Below are positions 34,370 to 43,262 of a stretch of DNA of 64,000 nt, one piece after another (the first letter of the stretch is position 1; every line of letters begins with the position of its first letter). The position numbers and the translations under genes were made by a program. Under the pieces are notes generated by a model that was given only the letters and a program-made list of their open reading frames with translations, was not told the DNA's origin and did no database searches. The DNA comes from an uncultured Nioella sp. (GTDB taxonomy: Bacteria > Pseudomonadota > Alphaproteobacteria > Rhodobacterales > Rhodobacteraceae), in the NCBI GenBank assembly GCA_947498125.1, contig CANMJH010000002.1, positions 248,001-312,000 of the forward strand, written 5' to 3'.

Positions 34370-35245
34370 ATGACACAAGACATTCAAAATCCTTCGCGTC
34401 CACCGCGGCTGATAGACCCCAAGGCCCTTGCCCATCGACGCGCTCGTGCGCAGTTGGATCAAGCTGGGTTCTTGCAGGAAGAAGCCCAGTTCGAGCTTCA
34501 GGAAAGACTGCTCGACGTTAACAGATCGTTTAAATCTCCGGCCATCGTGACGCCTTTCCCGGATTTCTGGGCAAATTTTCTGCCCGGCGCGCGGATCGTG
34601 CCGGATGCGGAAGTGCTTGACCTGGAGCCTGCCGCGCATGATCTGGTGATCCATGCAATGGGTCTGCATTGGGCCGAAGACCCGGTAGGGCAACTGGTGC
34701 AATGCCGCCGCGCTTTGCAGCCCGATGGGTTAATGATGGTCGCGATGCTTGGCGGTGAGACATTATCCGAGCTGCGTGCCGTGCTGGCTGAGGCGGAAGC
34801 ATCCGTCATGGGCGGGTTAAGCCCTCGCGTCGCACCTATGGGTGAAATTCGCGATCTAGGCGGGCTGTTGTCTCGGGCGGGCTTGTCCTTGCCAGTTGCC
34901 GACCGCATTCCGCGCCGTGTCACTTACCAAACCGCCCTGCATTTGATGCGAGACCTTCGGGATATGGGCGAGACCAATGCGCTGGCCGCGCGCCACCGCG
35001 CCATTCCTCCGCGCGCGCTGTTTGCCGAGGCTTCCCGGCTTTATGCAGAGCATTTCCCAGCCGAAGATGGCCGTATCACAGCAACGTTCGAGCTGGTGTT
35101 TCTGACGGGTTGGGCCCCGCATGAAAGCCAGCAAAAGCCCCTGCGCCCGGGATCGGCCGCGCACCGGCTTGCCGAAGCTTTGGAAACCACCGAATTTGAT
35201 GAGGGCGCCCAGCCCGTCCCCGTGATCAAGAAAGACCCGATATGA
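34370..35245 (+). CDS. methyltransferase-like protein (NDUFAF5/BioC type) lacking SAM motif I
   Basis: 291 residues from ATG 34370. The C-terminal two-thirds follow the class I methyltransferase-like NDUFAF5 pattern (HDLVIHAMGLHWAEDPVGQL, RRALQPDGLMMVAMLGGETL, then the EAEAS...MGEIRDLGGLLSRAG region). The N-terminus (DVNRSFKSPAIVTPFPDFW) has no glycine-rich SAM loop, so catalysis is doubtful or unusual. Mitochondrial NDUFAF5 assists complex I assembly by arginine hydroxylation. Its stop overlaps the hemH start (ATGA). Confidence 0.75.
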   Translation: MTQDIQNPSRPPRLIDPKALAHRRARAQLDQAGFLQEEAQFELQERLLDVNRSFKSPAIVTPFPDFWANFLPGARIVPDAEVLDLEPAAHDLVIHAMGLHWAEDPVGQLVQCRRALQPDGLMMVAMLGGETLSELRAVLAEAEASVMGGLSPRVAPMGEIRDLGGLLSRAGLSLPVADRIPRRVTYQTALHLMRDLRDMGETNALAARHRAIPPRALFAEASRLYAEHFPAEDGRITATFELVFLTGWAPHESQQKPLRPGSAAHRLAEALETTEFDEGAQPVPVIKKDPI

Positions 35246-36282
35246 CGAACGCCTTGCCGCATGCACCTGCCGACCATCCGCCCGTAAAATTTGGCAAGAT
35301 CGGCATTCTTCTGGCCAATCTGGGTACGCCGGACGATTACTCTTATTGGCCGATGCGCCGGTATTTGAACGAGTTTCTGTCTGATCAGCGGGTCATCGAT
35401 TATCCAAAATGGAAATGGCAGCCAATCCTGCAAGGGATCATCCTAACCAAACGGCCTTTCAGCAGCGGCGAGGCTTACAAATCCATCTGGAATCACGACA
35501 AGGGCGAAAGCCCGTTGATGACCATCACGAAAGATCAAACAGCCGCGTTGGTCACTGAAATGAACGCGCGGCATGGCGATAAAGTCATGGTTGATTTCTG
35601 TATGCGCTATGGCAATCCATCGACCAAATCTAAAGTCCGCGCGATGGTTGAGGCGGGATGCGACAAAATCCTGTTCGTGCCCCTTTACCCACAATATGCG
35701 GGCGCAACGTCTGCCACCGCCAATGACCAGTTTTTCCGCGCTTTGATGGAGGAAACTTGGCAACCCTCCGTTCGCACTCTGCCCGCCTATTTCAATCATC
35801 CGGCGTATGTTGACGCGCTGGCTGGTTCGGTTCGCGACGCATATGCAGAGATGGAGCAAAAACCAGATGTATTGGTCGCATCCTATCACGGCATGCCCGA
35901 ACGGTATCTGATGCAGGGCGACCCCTATCACTGCCAGTGTCAAAAAACGACGCGGTTGGTCCGAGAGGCTTTGGGCTGGGACAAGAGCGAGATTGTCACA
36001 ACATTCCAGAGCAAATTTGGCCCGGAGGAATGGTTGAAACCTTACACAGTCGAAGAAGTTGCACGGCTAGCAGAAGCGGGCAAAAAGCGAATTGCCGTCA
36101 TCGCCCCGGCCTTTTCTGCCGATTGCATTGAGACGCTGGAAGAAATCAACGAAGAGATACAGGAAGCCTTTGTCGAGGCAGGTGGTGAAAGCTTCACCTA
36201 TATTCCTTGCCTCAACGATCAGGCACACCACATCACCGCGCTGGCGCAGGTGATTGACGAAAACCTAGGTGGTTGGATTTAG
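35242..36282 (+). CDS. hemH: ferrochelatase
   Basis: 346 residues. Inserts Fe2+ into protoporphyrin IX, the last step of haem synthesis. The active-site His lies in ASYHGMPERYL, and the conserved acidic motif is FSADCIETLEEINEE. GILLANLGTPDD near the N-terminus is the family signature. Translationally coupled to the preceding methyltransferase-like gene. Its last four bases overlap the end of a 42-codon gene on the minus strand. Confidence 0.96.
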   Translation: MTNALPHAPADHPPVKFGKIGILLANLGTPDDYSYWPMRRYLNEFLSDQRVIDYPKWKWQPILQGIILTKRPFSSGEAYKSIWNHDKGESPLMTITKDQTAALVTEMNARHGDKVMVDFCMRYGNPSTKSKVRAMVEAGCDKILFVPLYPQYAGATSATANDQFFRALMEETWQPSVRTLPAYFNHPAYVDALAGSVRDAYAEMEQKPDVLVASYHGMPERYLMQGDPYHCQCQKTTRLVREALGWDKSEIVTTFQSKFGPEEWLKPYTVEEVARLAEAGKKRIAVIAPAFSADCIETLEEINEEIQEAFVEAGGESFTYIPCLNDQAHHITALAQVIDENLGGWI

Positions 36283-36407
36283 GCTGCGACCGGACGGCCC
36301 GCGAACATATTGTCGCCTACGCTGACAACAATAAGCCCGTTCTCAAGCTGCTTCACAAACATGCCCTGCACGGAAACACAGGATCCTACAATAATAGTCT
36401 TAAGCAC
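36279..36407 (-). CDS. 42-residue conserved-looking protein
   Basis: A short frame on the minus strand from GTG 36407, 7 bases after a run of six G, to TAA 36279-36281 overlapping the hemH stop. The product begins with an M/V-LKTIIVGSCVSVQGMFVK pattern and ends VSVGDNMFAGRPVAA, a beta-rich sequence that I recall in other Roseobacter-group genomes as a small uncharacterised protein. No signal peptide or membrane helix. A three-copy direct repeat lies upstream of it (36434-36464). A TTG fifteen bases earlier is an alternative start. Confidence 0.6.
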   Translation of the reverse strand: MLKTIIVGSCVSVQGMFVKQLENGLIVVSVGDNMFAGRPVAA

Positions 36408-36433
36408 CGAATTGCCCCCCAATTGGTCACTGG

Positions 36434-36464
36434 GGCAGAATATATGGCAAAATTGAGGCAGAAT
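36434..36464. repeat. three helically phased direct repeats GGCARAAT
   Basis: GGCAGAAT (36434-36441), GGCAAAAT (36446-36453) and GGCAGAAT (36457-36464) start 12 and 11 bases apart, about one helical turn, followed by an A/T stretch. They lie 27 bases upstream of the 42-residue protein start. A regulator-binding array is likely. The gap up to 36518 holds nothing else but a CTGAG-N5-CTCAG dyad. Confidence 0.5.
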
Positions 36465-36518
36465 AAAATAATAAATTTCTAAAATTCGAACAATCGGCGG
36501 AGAATCACTGAGAAAATC

Positions 36519-36917
36519 TCAGAGCCAATCGCGCAATATCGGGATGAGGGGCAGATCCGCAGCAGGCATAGGGTATTCCCGCAACTGATTCGGGCGGACC
36601 CATGCCAGCGCTTGCCCTTCGTTACCTGTGACAATTCCTTCCCACTTCCGGCACGCAAAAAGCGGCATTAGCAGATGGAAATTTTCGTAGGTATGACTCG
36701 CAAAGGTTAGTGGCGCGAGGCAGCTTTGCCATGTCTCGATGCCCAGCTCTTCTTGCAACTCGCGGATCAGCGCGGCCTCGGGCGTTTCGCCGGGTTCGAC
36801 TTTGCCGCCCGGAAACTCCCAAAGACCCGCCATTGATTTACCCTCGGGGCGCTGCGCAAGCAGGACGCGCCCCTCGGGATCAATCAGCGCTACAGCCGAA
36901 ACCAGAACTGTTTTCAC
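36519..36917 (-). CDS. mutT: 8-oxo-dGTP diphosphatase MutT
   Basis: 132 residues, the size of E. coli MutT. Nudix box GGKVEPGETPEAAL...RELQEELGI, preceded by GLWEFPGGK. It hydrolyses 8-oxo-dGTP to prevent A:T to C:G transversions. Its start overlaps the end of argJ by four bases (ATGA), in the conserved order secA / PPIase - argJ - mutT. Confidence 0.93.
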   Translation of the reverse strand: MKTVLVSAVALIDPEGRVLLAQRPEGKSMAGLWEFPGGKVEPGETPEAALIRELQEELGIETWQSCLAPLTFASHTYENFHLLMPLFACRKWEGIVTGNEGQALAWVRPNQLREYPMPAADLPLIPILRDWL

Positions 36918-38293
36918 GATCGGTAATCCGCGTTGATGGTGATGTAGCCATGGGTCAAATCGCAGGTCCAGACGGATGCCTGCGCTTTGCCAATCCCCAT
37001 ATCAACGGCAATCACCAACTCATCGTTTTTCATGTACTCGGCGCCTGCCTCTTCCGAATAGCTGGGGCTAACCCAGCCTTTTTCGGCCACGAGGACGTCA
37101 CCGAAAGAAATCGACAAAAGATCGCGATCGGCTACGGCCCCGGATTTACCGACCGCCATAACGACGCGCCCCCAATTTGGATCTTCGCCAGCAATAGCCG
37201 TTTTGACCAAGGGGCTATCCGCAATGGACCGTGCCACTTTGTCGGCGTCCAAAGCTGATTTCGCGCCCGTAACCCGGACCTCAACCAATTTCGTAGCGCC
37301 CTCGCCATCGCGGACGACTTGCAGGGCAAGATCCTTGAGGACGGTATGCAGGCCCTCTGCAAAATTGCGGCCGTCTTGCGTGCGCGCCGACGTGATCGGC
37401 CGGTTCGCCGCCATACCGGTGGCCGCGACCATCACGGTGTCAGATGTCGACGTATCGCTATCAACCGTCACGGCATTGAACGAGGTCTTGATCCCTACGC
37501 TTAGCATCGTTTGAAGGGCGTCCGGCGTTACGGCGGCATCGGTGAAGACATAGGCCAACATGGTCGCCATATCAGGCGCAATCATACCAGAGCCTTTGGC
37601 AAAGCCCGCAATCGTCACGGGCTTTCCGTCAAGCTCCACTTGGGCAACGGCGCCCTTTGGAAACGTGTCGGTTGTCATGATGGCTTTGGCCGCATTGGGC
37701 CAGTTATCGGCAGAAAGTTCAGCCTTTAGGTTCGAAATCGCAGCCGTGATTTTTTCGGAGGGCAAAGGCTCACCAATCACGCCGGTTGACGCGGTGAAGA
37801 CATTGCCAACTGGCAAACCGAGCGCGGCAGAGACCGCGGTGGCGACATCGTCGACCGTTTGCTGACCCGCATGGCCGGTAAAGGCGTTGGAATTGCCTGC
37901 ATTCACAAGGATCGCAAACCCTTTGGTGGCACTGTTATCCAGCGCCGCCAATTTGGCCTCACAATCCAAAACGGGTGCAGAGCGCGTTGAAGAGCGCGTG
38001 AAAACACCCGCAATCGAACTTCCCGGCGCAAGTTCTGCCAACATCACGTCATCACGGCCTTGGTATTTCACGCCAGCAGCAACGGCAGAAAGACGCACAC
38101 CGTCGATGGATGGAATATTTGGAAACCCGTCTTTTGGGGCCAGCGGCGATACCGCAGGCCCCTTTTGTGTATCAACAGGTTGGGCGGTGCCCGAGCTCAA
38201 AGCATCAATCTCAGCACGGGCCTCTTTCAGCTTCTTGCGCAGCACATTCAGCTTTGCCTTCAGCTCGGCGGTTTCGTCACCACTCTCACTCAT
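36914..38293 (-). CDS. argJ: bifunctional glutamate N-acetyltransferase / ornithine acetyltransferase
   Basis: 459 residues; ArgJ is usually about 405-415. Core signature KGSGMIAPDMATMLAY places self-cleavage before Thr244, which becomes the nucleophile. It recycles acetyl groups in arginine synthesis. The extra 47 residues come before VSPLAPK and form a charged coiled-coil (ELKAKLNVLRKKLKEARAEI). The ATG has GGAAAGG eight bases upstream, so the extension seems translated. Four-base overlap with mutT downstream. Confidence 0.95.
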   Translation of the reverse strand: MSESGDETAELKAKLNVLRKKLKEARAEIDALSSGTAQPVDTQKGPAVSPLAPKDGFPNIPSIDGVRLSAVAAGVKYQGRDDVMLAELAPGSSIAGVFTRSSTRSAPVLDCEAKLAALDNSATKGFAILVNAGNSNAFTGHAGQQTVDDVATAVSAALGLPVGNVFTASTGVIGEPLPSEKITAAISNLKAELSADNWPNAAKAIMTTDTFPKGAVAQVELDGKPVTIAGFAKGSGMIAPDMATMLAYVFTDAAVTPDALQTMLSVGIKTSFNAVTVDSDTSTSDTVMVAATGMAANRPITSARTQDGRNFAEGLHTVLKDLALQVVRDGEGATKLVEVRVTGAKSALDADKVARSIADSPLVKTAIAGEDPNWGRVVMAVGKSGAVADRDLLSISFGDVLVAEKGWVSPSYSEEAGAEYMKNDELVIAVDMGIGKAQASVWTCDLTHGYITINADYRS

Positions 38294-38331
38294 TTATTTG
38301 GCCTTTCCCAACACCAGAACAATAAGGGGCC

Positions 38332-39165
38332 TTAGTTCGCCAGCAGATCCACATTCCGGATCAACATCGGGTCAACCGACACTTCTGCCCGGTCAATCTC
38401 GGCCGCTTCGGTGAGCGCCTCGATGTGGGTGTCGACGCGGTTGCGACGCAGGGCTTCTTCCAGCTCATCACGAACAACAGCCATTTCAGGCGCTGCCTGA
38501 TCACGCGTTTCATTCAGGATAATCACGTGCCAACCAAACTGGGTTTCGGTAGGGGCAGAAACTTCGCCCACTTCCAGATCCATAACGGCGGCTTCGAATG
38601 TGGGGACCATCATACCGGCCGAGAACCAGCCAAGCAAACCACCATTGGGGCCAGAGGGGCCGGTAGAATGTTCTTGCGCGAGTTCAGCAAAATCTGCGCC
38701 AGCTTCCAATTCGTCGACCAAAGCCTGCGCGGCCTCCTCAGTTTCAACAAGAATATGGGAGGCGTTGAATTCAACGGCAGGATCTTCGCTGGCGAATTGT
38801 TCGTCATATGCGGCTTGCAATTCATCATCCGTAATTTCAGCCGATGCGATGCCATCAAGGGCCAAGGCAGCCAAAAGCGCACGGTTTTCATTTTCTACGG
38901 CAGTCGCCATATATGGCGTCAGGTCATCACCAAGGTCAGTGGCAACCAGCTCTTGCTGGATTAGCTGGTCCAGAAGACCGTTCAACAATACGTCATCGGG
39001 AAGCGACTGATATTGTTCCGGCAATTGCGAGGTGGCCACGATAATATGGCCCAAAGTGATGTCGTTGCCGTTCACAGTTGCCAAGACAGTATCGGCATCT
39101 TGGGCCACGGCGGGCGTCATCAAAAGCGCCGAGATAGCGGCACTGGCAAGAAAGTGTTTGGTCAT
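38332..39165 (-). CDS. periplasmic parvulin-type peptidyl-prolyl isomerase
   Basis: 277 residues with a signal peptide (first 21, PAVAQ). SurA-like N-terminal helical region, then a PpiC/parvulin domain at about 132-230 (FNASHILVETEEAAQALVDE, GPSGPNGGLLGWF, FGWHVIILNE). It helps fold exported proteins in the periplasm, which fits its head-to-head place beside secA. Downstream are argJ and mutT, a conserved alphaproteobacterial order. Confidence 0.93.
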   Translation of the reverse strand: MTKHFLASAAISALLMTPAVAQDADTVLATVNGNDITLGHIIVATSQLPEQYQSLPDDVLLNGLLDQLIQQELVATDLGDDLTPYMATAVENENRALLAALALDGIASAEITDDELQAAYDEQFASEDPAVEFNASHILVETEEAAQALVDELEAGADFAELAQEHSTGPSGPNGGLLGWFSAGMMVPTFEAAVMDLEVGEVSAPTETQFGWHVIILNETRDQAAPEMAVVRDELEEALRRNRVDTHIEALTEAAEIDRAEVSVDPMLIRNVDLLAN

Positions 39166-39215
39166 TTAATTGGGAATCCCATGTTGATCGGCGCTGAAGA
39201 GGTTCAGAGCCTGCG

Positions 39216-39244
39216 TTGACACATAACTAGCAGCCCCTTATGTC
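39216..39244 (+). promoter_or_regulatory. sigma-70-like promoter for secA
   Basis: Consensus TTGACA (39216-39221), a 17-base spacer and TATGTC (39239-39244). The leader would be about 135 bases and contains a GTTGT-CAA-ACAAC hairpin near 39303. The rest of this 222-base divergent gap has no gene. Confidence 0.5.
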
Positions 39245-39387
39245 CCATTCGGGTTTGTCATCGAGGCTTTGCCTAATTTGGAGTTGTTTTAGACGGCTAC
39301 AAGTTGTCAAACAACCCGATGCCCATATGATTGATAAATTGCCGTCCGGGAAGGCGGCGCCGTTTTTGGAAAAGGGCCATAAGGTAC

Positions 39388-42087
39388 ATGCTAGGGCTTG
39401 GAACACTCGCAAAGAAGGTTTTTGGCACCGCCAATGACCGCAAAGTCAAAGCCGCGGGTCCGACCGTCGCCCAAATCAACGCCTTGGAAGCCGAGTTTGA
39501 AAAACTCTCGGATACCGAGATCGTGGCCAAAACCGCCGAGCTGCGCAATCGCGTACAAAACGGTGAAGCGCTTGAGGACGTTTTGGTCGAAGCTTTCGCC
39601 AATTGTCGTGAAGCCGCGCGCCGCGCTTTGGGCCTCAGAGCGCATGATGTGCAGCTGTTGGGCGGTATATTCCTGCATGAAGGCAATATTGCCGAGATGA
39701 AAACCGGCGAAGGTAAGACGCTTGTTGCGACTTTCCCGGCCTATCTGAATGCGCTTTCAGGCAAAGGCGTTCACATCGTTACGGTCAACGATTACCTGGC
39801 CAAACGAGACGCCGAATGGATGAGCAAAGTCTACACCGCGCTTGGCATGACCACTGGCGTTGTGTACCCGCGCCAGCCCGATGACGAAAAGCGCGATGCC
39901 TATGCGTCCGATATCACCTACGCGACCAATAACGAGCTTGGGTTTGACTATCTTCGCGACAACATGCGCCCCAGCCTGAAAGAAATGGCTCAACGCGGTC
40001 ACAATTTCGCGATTGTGGATGAAGTCGACTCGATTTTGATCGATGAGGCGCGGACTCCGCTGATTATTTCGGGCCCATCTGCTGATCGTTCGGACCTTTA
40101 TAAGGCGATGGATGCGGTCATTCCGTTTTTGACGGAAGCCCATTACACGCTTGATGAAAAGACCCGCGCCGCAACCCTGACGGATGAGGGGAACGAATTT
40201 CTTGAGGTCAAACTGGCCGAGGTTGGCATTCTGCCAGAGGGCCAGAGCCTTTATGACCCCGAATCCACGACCATCGTTCACCACGCTACCAACGCGCTGC
40301 GCGCCCATAAGATCTTCACCAAGGACAAAGAATACATTGTCCGGGATGGCGAAGTTGTTCTGATCGACGAATTCACGGGCCGGATGATGGCCGGTCGGCG
40401 CCTGTCCGAAGGCCTGCATCAGGCGATTGAGGCCAAAGAAGGCTGCGATATCCAGCCTGAAAACGTCACGCTCGCCTCGGTTACGTTCCAAAATTACTTC
40501 CGTCTTTACGGAAAGCTGGCCGGCATGACCGGGACGGCGGCCACTGAAGCCGAAGAGTTTCACTCGATTTATGGTCTGGGTGTTGTCGAAGTGCCGACGA
40601 ACGTTCCTGTTGCCCGCATTGATGACGATGATCAGGTCTTCCGCACCGGTGCGGAAAAATTTACTGCCATCGTCGAAGCGATTCGCGAGTCCCACGAAAA
40701 GGGTCAGCCGGTTTTGGTCGGTACCACCTCGATCGATAAATCCGAAGAACTGGGCCGATTGCTGACCGAGGCGAACCTGCCCCACAACATCCTGAACGCG
40801 CGTCAGCACGAGCAAGAAGCGCAGATCGTCGCGGATGCCGGGAAACTGGGCGCGGTCACGATCGCCACGAACATGGCTGGTCGCGGGACCGATATTAAAC
40901 TGGGCGGCAATGTCGAGTTTAAGATCATGGAAGCAATTGCTGCCGAACCCGATGGCGACCCAGAAGCGATCCGCGAGCGCATTGAAGCCGAACATAAGGG
41001 CGATGAACAGGCTGTCAAAGACGCAGGCGGGCTTTACGTTCTGGCCACAGAGCGTCACGAGAGCCGCCGCATCGACAACCAGCTGCGCGGTCGTTCTGGC
41101 CGTCAGGGTGACCCTGGCCGGTCCAGCTTCTTCCTAAGCCTCGAAGATGATCTGATGCGGATCTTTGGGTCCGAGCGGCTCGACAAGATGCTGAACACGC
41201 TTGGCATGCAAGAAGGCGAGGCCATCGTGCACCCTTGGGTCAACAAATCGCTCGAGCGCGCCCAAGCTAAGGTTGAAGGACGCAACTTCGATATTCGGAA
41301 ACAGCTTCTGAAATTCGACGATGTGATGAATGACCAACGGAAGGCGATTTTTGGCCAGCGTCTTGAGATCATGGGCGCCGAGGATATCAACGAAATCACC
41401 GAGGACATGCGCCATCAGGTGATCGATGATCTGATCGACCAATACATGCCGCCAAAATCCTATGCAGACCAATGGGATTTGGATGGGCTTCACGAAGCCG
41501 TAAAAACTTCGCTGGCTCTGGACCTACCTGTTCAGGAGTGGGGCTCCGAAGAAGGTACCGATGACGAGGTTATGGCCGAACGCATCGCCAAATCCGCCGA
41601 TGAATATATGGCCAAAAAGGCCGTTGAGTTTGGTCCGGACAACATGCGCAACATCGAAAAGCAGGTTTTGCTGCAGACCATCGATGGTAAATGGCGCGAG
41701 CATCTTTTGACGCTGGAACATCTTCGTTCGGTCGTTGGTTTCCGTGGCTATGCGCAACGTGATCCATTGAATGAATATAAGACCGAAGGGTTCCAACTGT
41801 TTGAAAACCTGTTGGATGGGCTCCGCACGGAAGTGACCGAGAAACTAAGCCGCATTCAGCCGCTGAGCCCTGAACAGCAACAGGAAATGTTGCGGCAAAT
41901 GCAAGAACGTCAGGCCGCCCAGAACAGTGCTGCCAGCGCTGCAGGTGCGCCCGCACCAACGCCTGAAGGCGCAAAAGAAGGGTTCGATGAAAACGACCCA
42001 TCAACTTGGGGCAATCCGGGGCGTAATGAAGCCTGCCCGTGCGGGTCCGGTAAAAAGTTCAAACATTGCCACGGACGCATAACTTAA
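39388..42087 (+). CDS. secA: preprotein translocase ATPase SecA
   Basis: 899 residues from ATG 39388, matching homologues ([18 protein letters not shown]); the open frame reaches 39331 without homology. Motor motifs: [13 protein letters not shown] (Walker A), [15 protein letters not shown] (DEAD region), [10 protein letters not shown]. The C-terminal zinc-binding SecB/lipid contact motif [14 protein letters not shown] is intact. It drives post-translational export through SecYEG. A strong terminator follows. Confidence 0.98.
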   Translation: MLGLGTLAKKVFGTANDRKVKAAGPTVAQINALEAEFEKLSDTEIVAKTAELRNRVQNGEALEDVLVEAFANCREAARRALGLRAHDVQLLGGIFLHEGNIAEMKTGEGKTLVATFPAYLNALSGKGVHIVTVNDYLAKRDAEWMSKVYTALGMTTGVVYPRQPDDEKRDAYASDITYATNNELGFDYLRDNMRPSLKEMAQRGHNFAIVDEVDSILIDEARTPLIISGPSADRSDLYKAMDAVIPFLTEAHYTLDEKTRAATLTDEGNEFLEVKLAEVGILPEGQSLYDPESTTIVHHATNALRAHKIFTKDKEYIVRDGEVVLIDEFTGRMMAGRRLSEGLHQAIEAKEGCDIQPENVTLASVTFQNYFRLYGKLAGMTGTAATEAEEFHSIYGLGVVEVPTNVPVARIDDDDQVFRTGAEKFTAIVEAIRESHEKGQPVLVGTTSIDKSEELGRLLTEANLPHNILNARQHEQEAQIVADAGKLGAVTIATNMAGRGTDIKLGGNVEFKIMEAIAAEPDGDPEAIRERIEAEHKGDEQAVKDAGGLYVLATERHESRRIDNQLRGRSGRQGDPGRSSFFLSLEDDLMRIFGSERLDKMLNTLGMQEGEAIVHPWVNKSLERAQAKVEGRNFDIRKQLLKFDDVMNDQRKAIFGQRLEIMGAEDINEITEDMRHQVIDDLIDQYMPPKSYADQWDLDGLHEAVKTSLALDLPVQEWGSEEGTDDEVMAERIAKSADEYMAKKAVEFGPDNMRNIEKQVLLQTIDGKWREHLLTLEHLRSVVGFRGYAQRDPLNEYKTEGFQLFENLLDGLRTEVTEKLSRIQPLSPEQQQEMLRQMQERQAAQNSAASAAGAPAPTPEGAKEGFDENDPSTWGNPGRNEACPCGSGKKFKHCHGRIT

Positions 42088-42096
42088 GATCAAAAC

Positions 42097-42127
42097 GGCC
42101 CGCCTTATTTGGCGGGCCACTTGTTTT
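42097..42127 (+). terminator. secA rho-independent terminator
   Basis: GGCCCGCC (42097-42104), loop TTATTT, GGCGGGCC (42111-42118), then ACTTGTTTT. Perfect 8-base GC stem and a T-rich tail, ten bases after the secA stop. Confidence 0.82.
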
Positions 42128-42230
42128 CAGGGAATAAAAATTTTCACTTCCCTGCTATTTCCCCCATCTCATCGCATTATCGCCCAATTTGAGGGGGATT
42201 GTTTCCACAACTCAAATGTCGGAGACCATC

Positions 42231-43241
42231 ATGATTTTCTCGCCTCGCGCTGTCGCCATTGGAACTCTCACAGTCGGTGCGTTCACCTTCGCCATCCTCT
42301 TTACTCAAACCCACGGGCAAATCTCAAACCCGCTGGACGCGAATAGCTGGCGCGGCATGGCCGCAGCATTTGCTGGCCCCACAACAGAACCCCAGCGCGA
42401 AGAAGTGGTCCTGACATCGGCGTCAACGTCATCCGTCCCCTCTGACGCGCCAAGCGCGCCGACCTTGAACGCGCCCGGACCGGCTCGCCCTGAACGACTT
42501 GCGCAGGATGAAGTTGCGATGCCCGGAGACGCCACCCCAGAACTTAGCGCGTTCGGCCTTCCCTGCGGCCTGACCGTATCAGCCGAGGCATTGCCAGCTG
42601 CCATGGTCGCATTGGATATAATGGACCCATGCCAGCCAGATGCGCGGGTGGTTATCGAACATTCCGGCCTCAACCTAACTGGTATGACGGACGCTGTTGG
42701 CCTGCTTTCTATGGACATTCCGGCCTTTGAGGCCCCAGCATTCTTCACCGTGCGCATGCCGGATGGCACCAATGCGTCCTCGCTCGCGATTATTCCTGAC
42801 CTTCCCAATTATTCCCGCGTTGCGGTGCAGTGGTTCGAGGATCGGTCGCTTGAACTGCATGCAATGGAATTTGGCGCCGCATATGGAGAGCCCGGTCATA
42901 TCTGGTTGGAAAACCCAAGCCATTCCGATCGTGCCGTTGCCGGGGAAGGCGGCTTTCTTGTCTCGCTAGGAGACGCCGACGTCGAAAACCCACTATTGGC
43001 ACAAGTTTATACTTTCCCACGCGACAGCGTGCGGGACAGTGGAATGGTTCATCTGACCATCGAAGCGCCAGTAACCGAGGCAAACTGCGCGCAGCCAACC
43101 CAAGCGCGCACGATTGAAACGGATACAGATGGACATGTCGCGGTGATTGAGCTGACCTTTACACTTCCGACATGCGACGCAGTTGGCGATTATCTGGTGT
43201 TGCAAAATCTGCTGCAGGACCTGAGAGTCGCCGGGTACTGA
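42231..43241 (+). CDS. exported protein with Ser/Pro-rich linker, function unknown
   Basis: 336 residues from ATG 42231, with GGAGA five bases upstream (a TTG 42 bases earlier lacks a site). The N-terminal hydrophobic segment (residues 5-24) is a signal or anchor; residues 45-95 are a low-complexity Ser/Thr/Ala/Pro linker typical of a periplasmic spacer, and the rest is beta-rich with four cysteines (GLPCGLTVSAEAL, DPCQPD, NCAQPTQ, PTCDAVGDYL). Directly upstream of the periplasmic-binding/OmpA fusion (22-base gap), so the two probably act together at the envelope. Confidence 0.75.
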   Translation: MIFSPRAVAIGTLTVGAFTFAILFTQTHGQISNPLDANSWRGMAAAFAGPTTEPQREEVVLTSASTSSVPSDAPSAPTLNAPGPARPERLAQDEVAMPGDATPELSAFGLPCGLTVSAEALPAAMVALDIMDPCQPDARVVIEHSGLNLTGMTDAVGLLSMDIPAFEAPAFFTVRMPDGTNASSLAIIPDLPNYSRVAVQWFEDRSLELHAMEFGAAYGEPGHIWLENPSHSDRAVAGEGGFLVSLGDADVENPLLAQVYTFPRDSVRDSGMVHLTIEAPVTEANCAQPTQARTIETDTDGHVAVIELTFTLPTCDAVGDYLVLQNLLQDLRVAGY

Positions 43242-43262
43242 TTTCGACCGGCACCAAACCTT

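Noticed and set aside
36273-36482. 69-codon plus-strand frame after hemH
   Set aside because: Overlaps the better-supported 42-residue minus-strand protein and has an Asn/His-rich, atypical product.
39757-41058. 433-codon minus-strand frame
   Set aside because: Antisense to secA; the product shows no known motifs.
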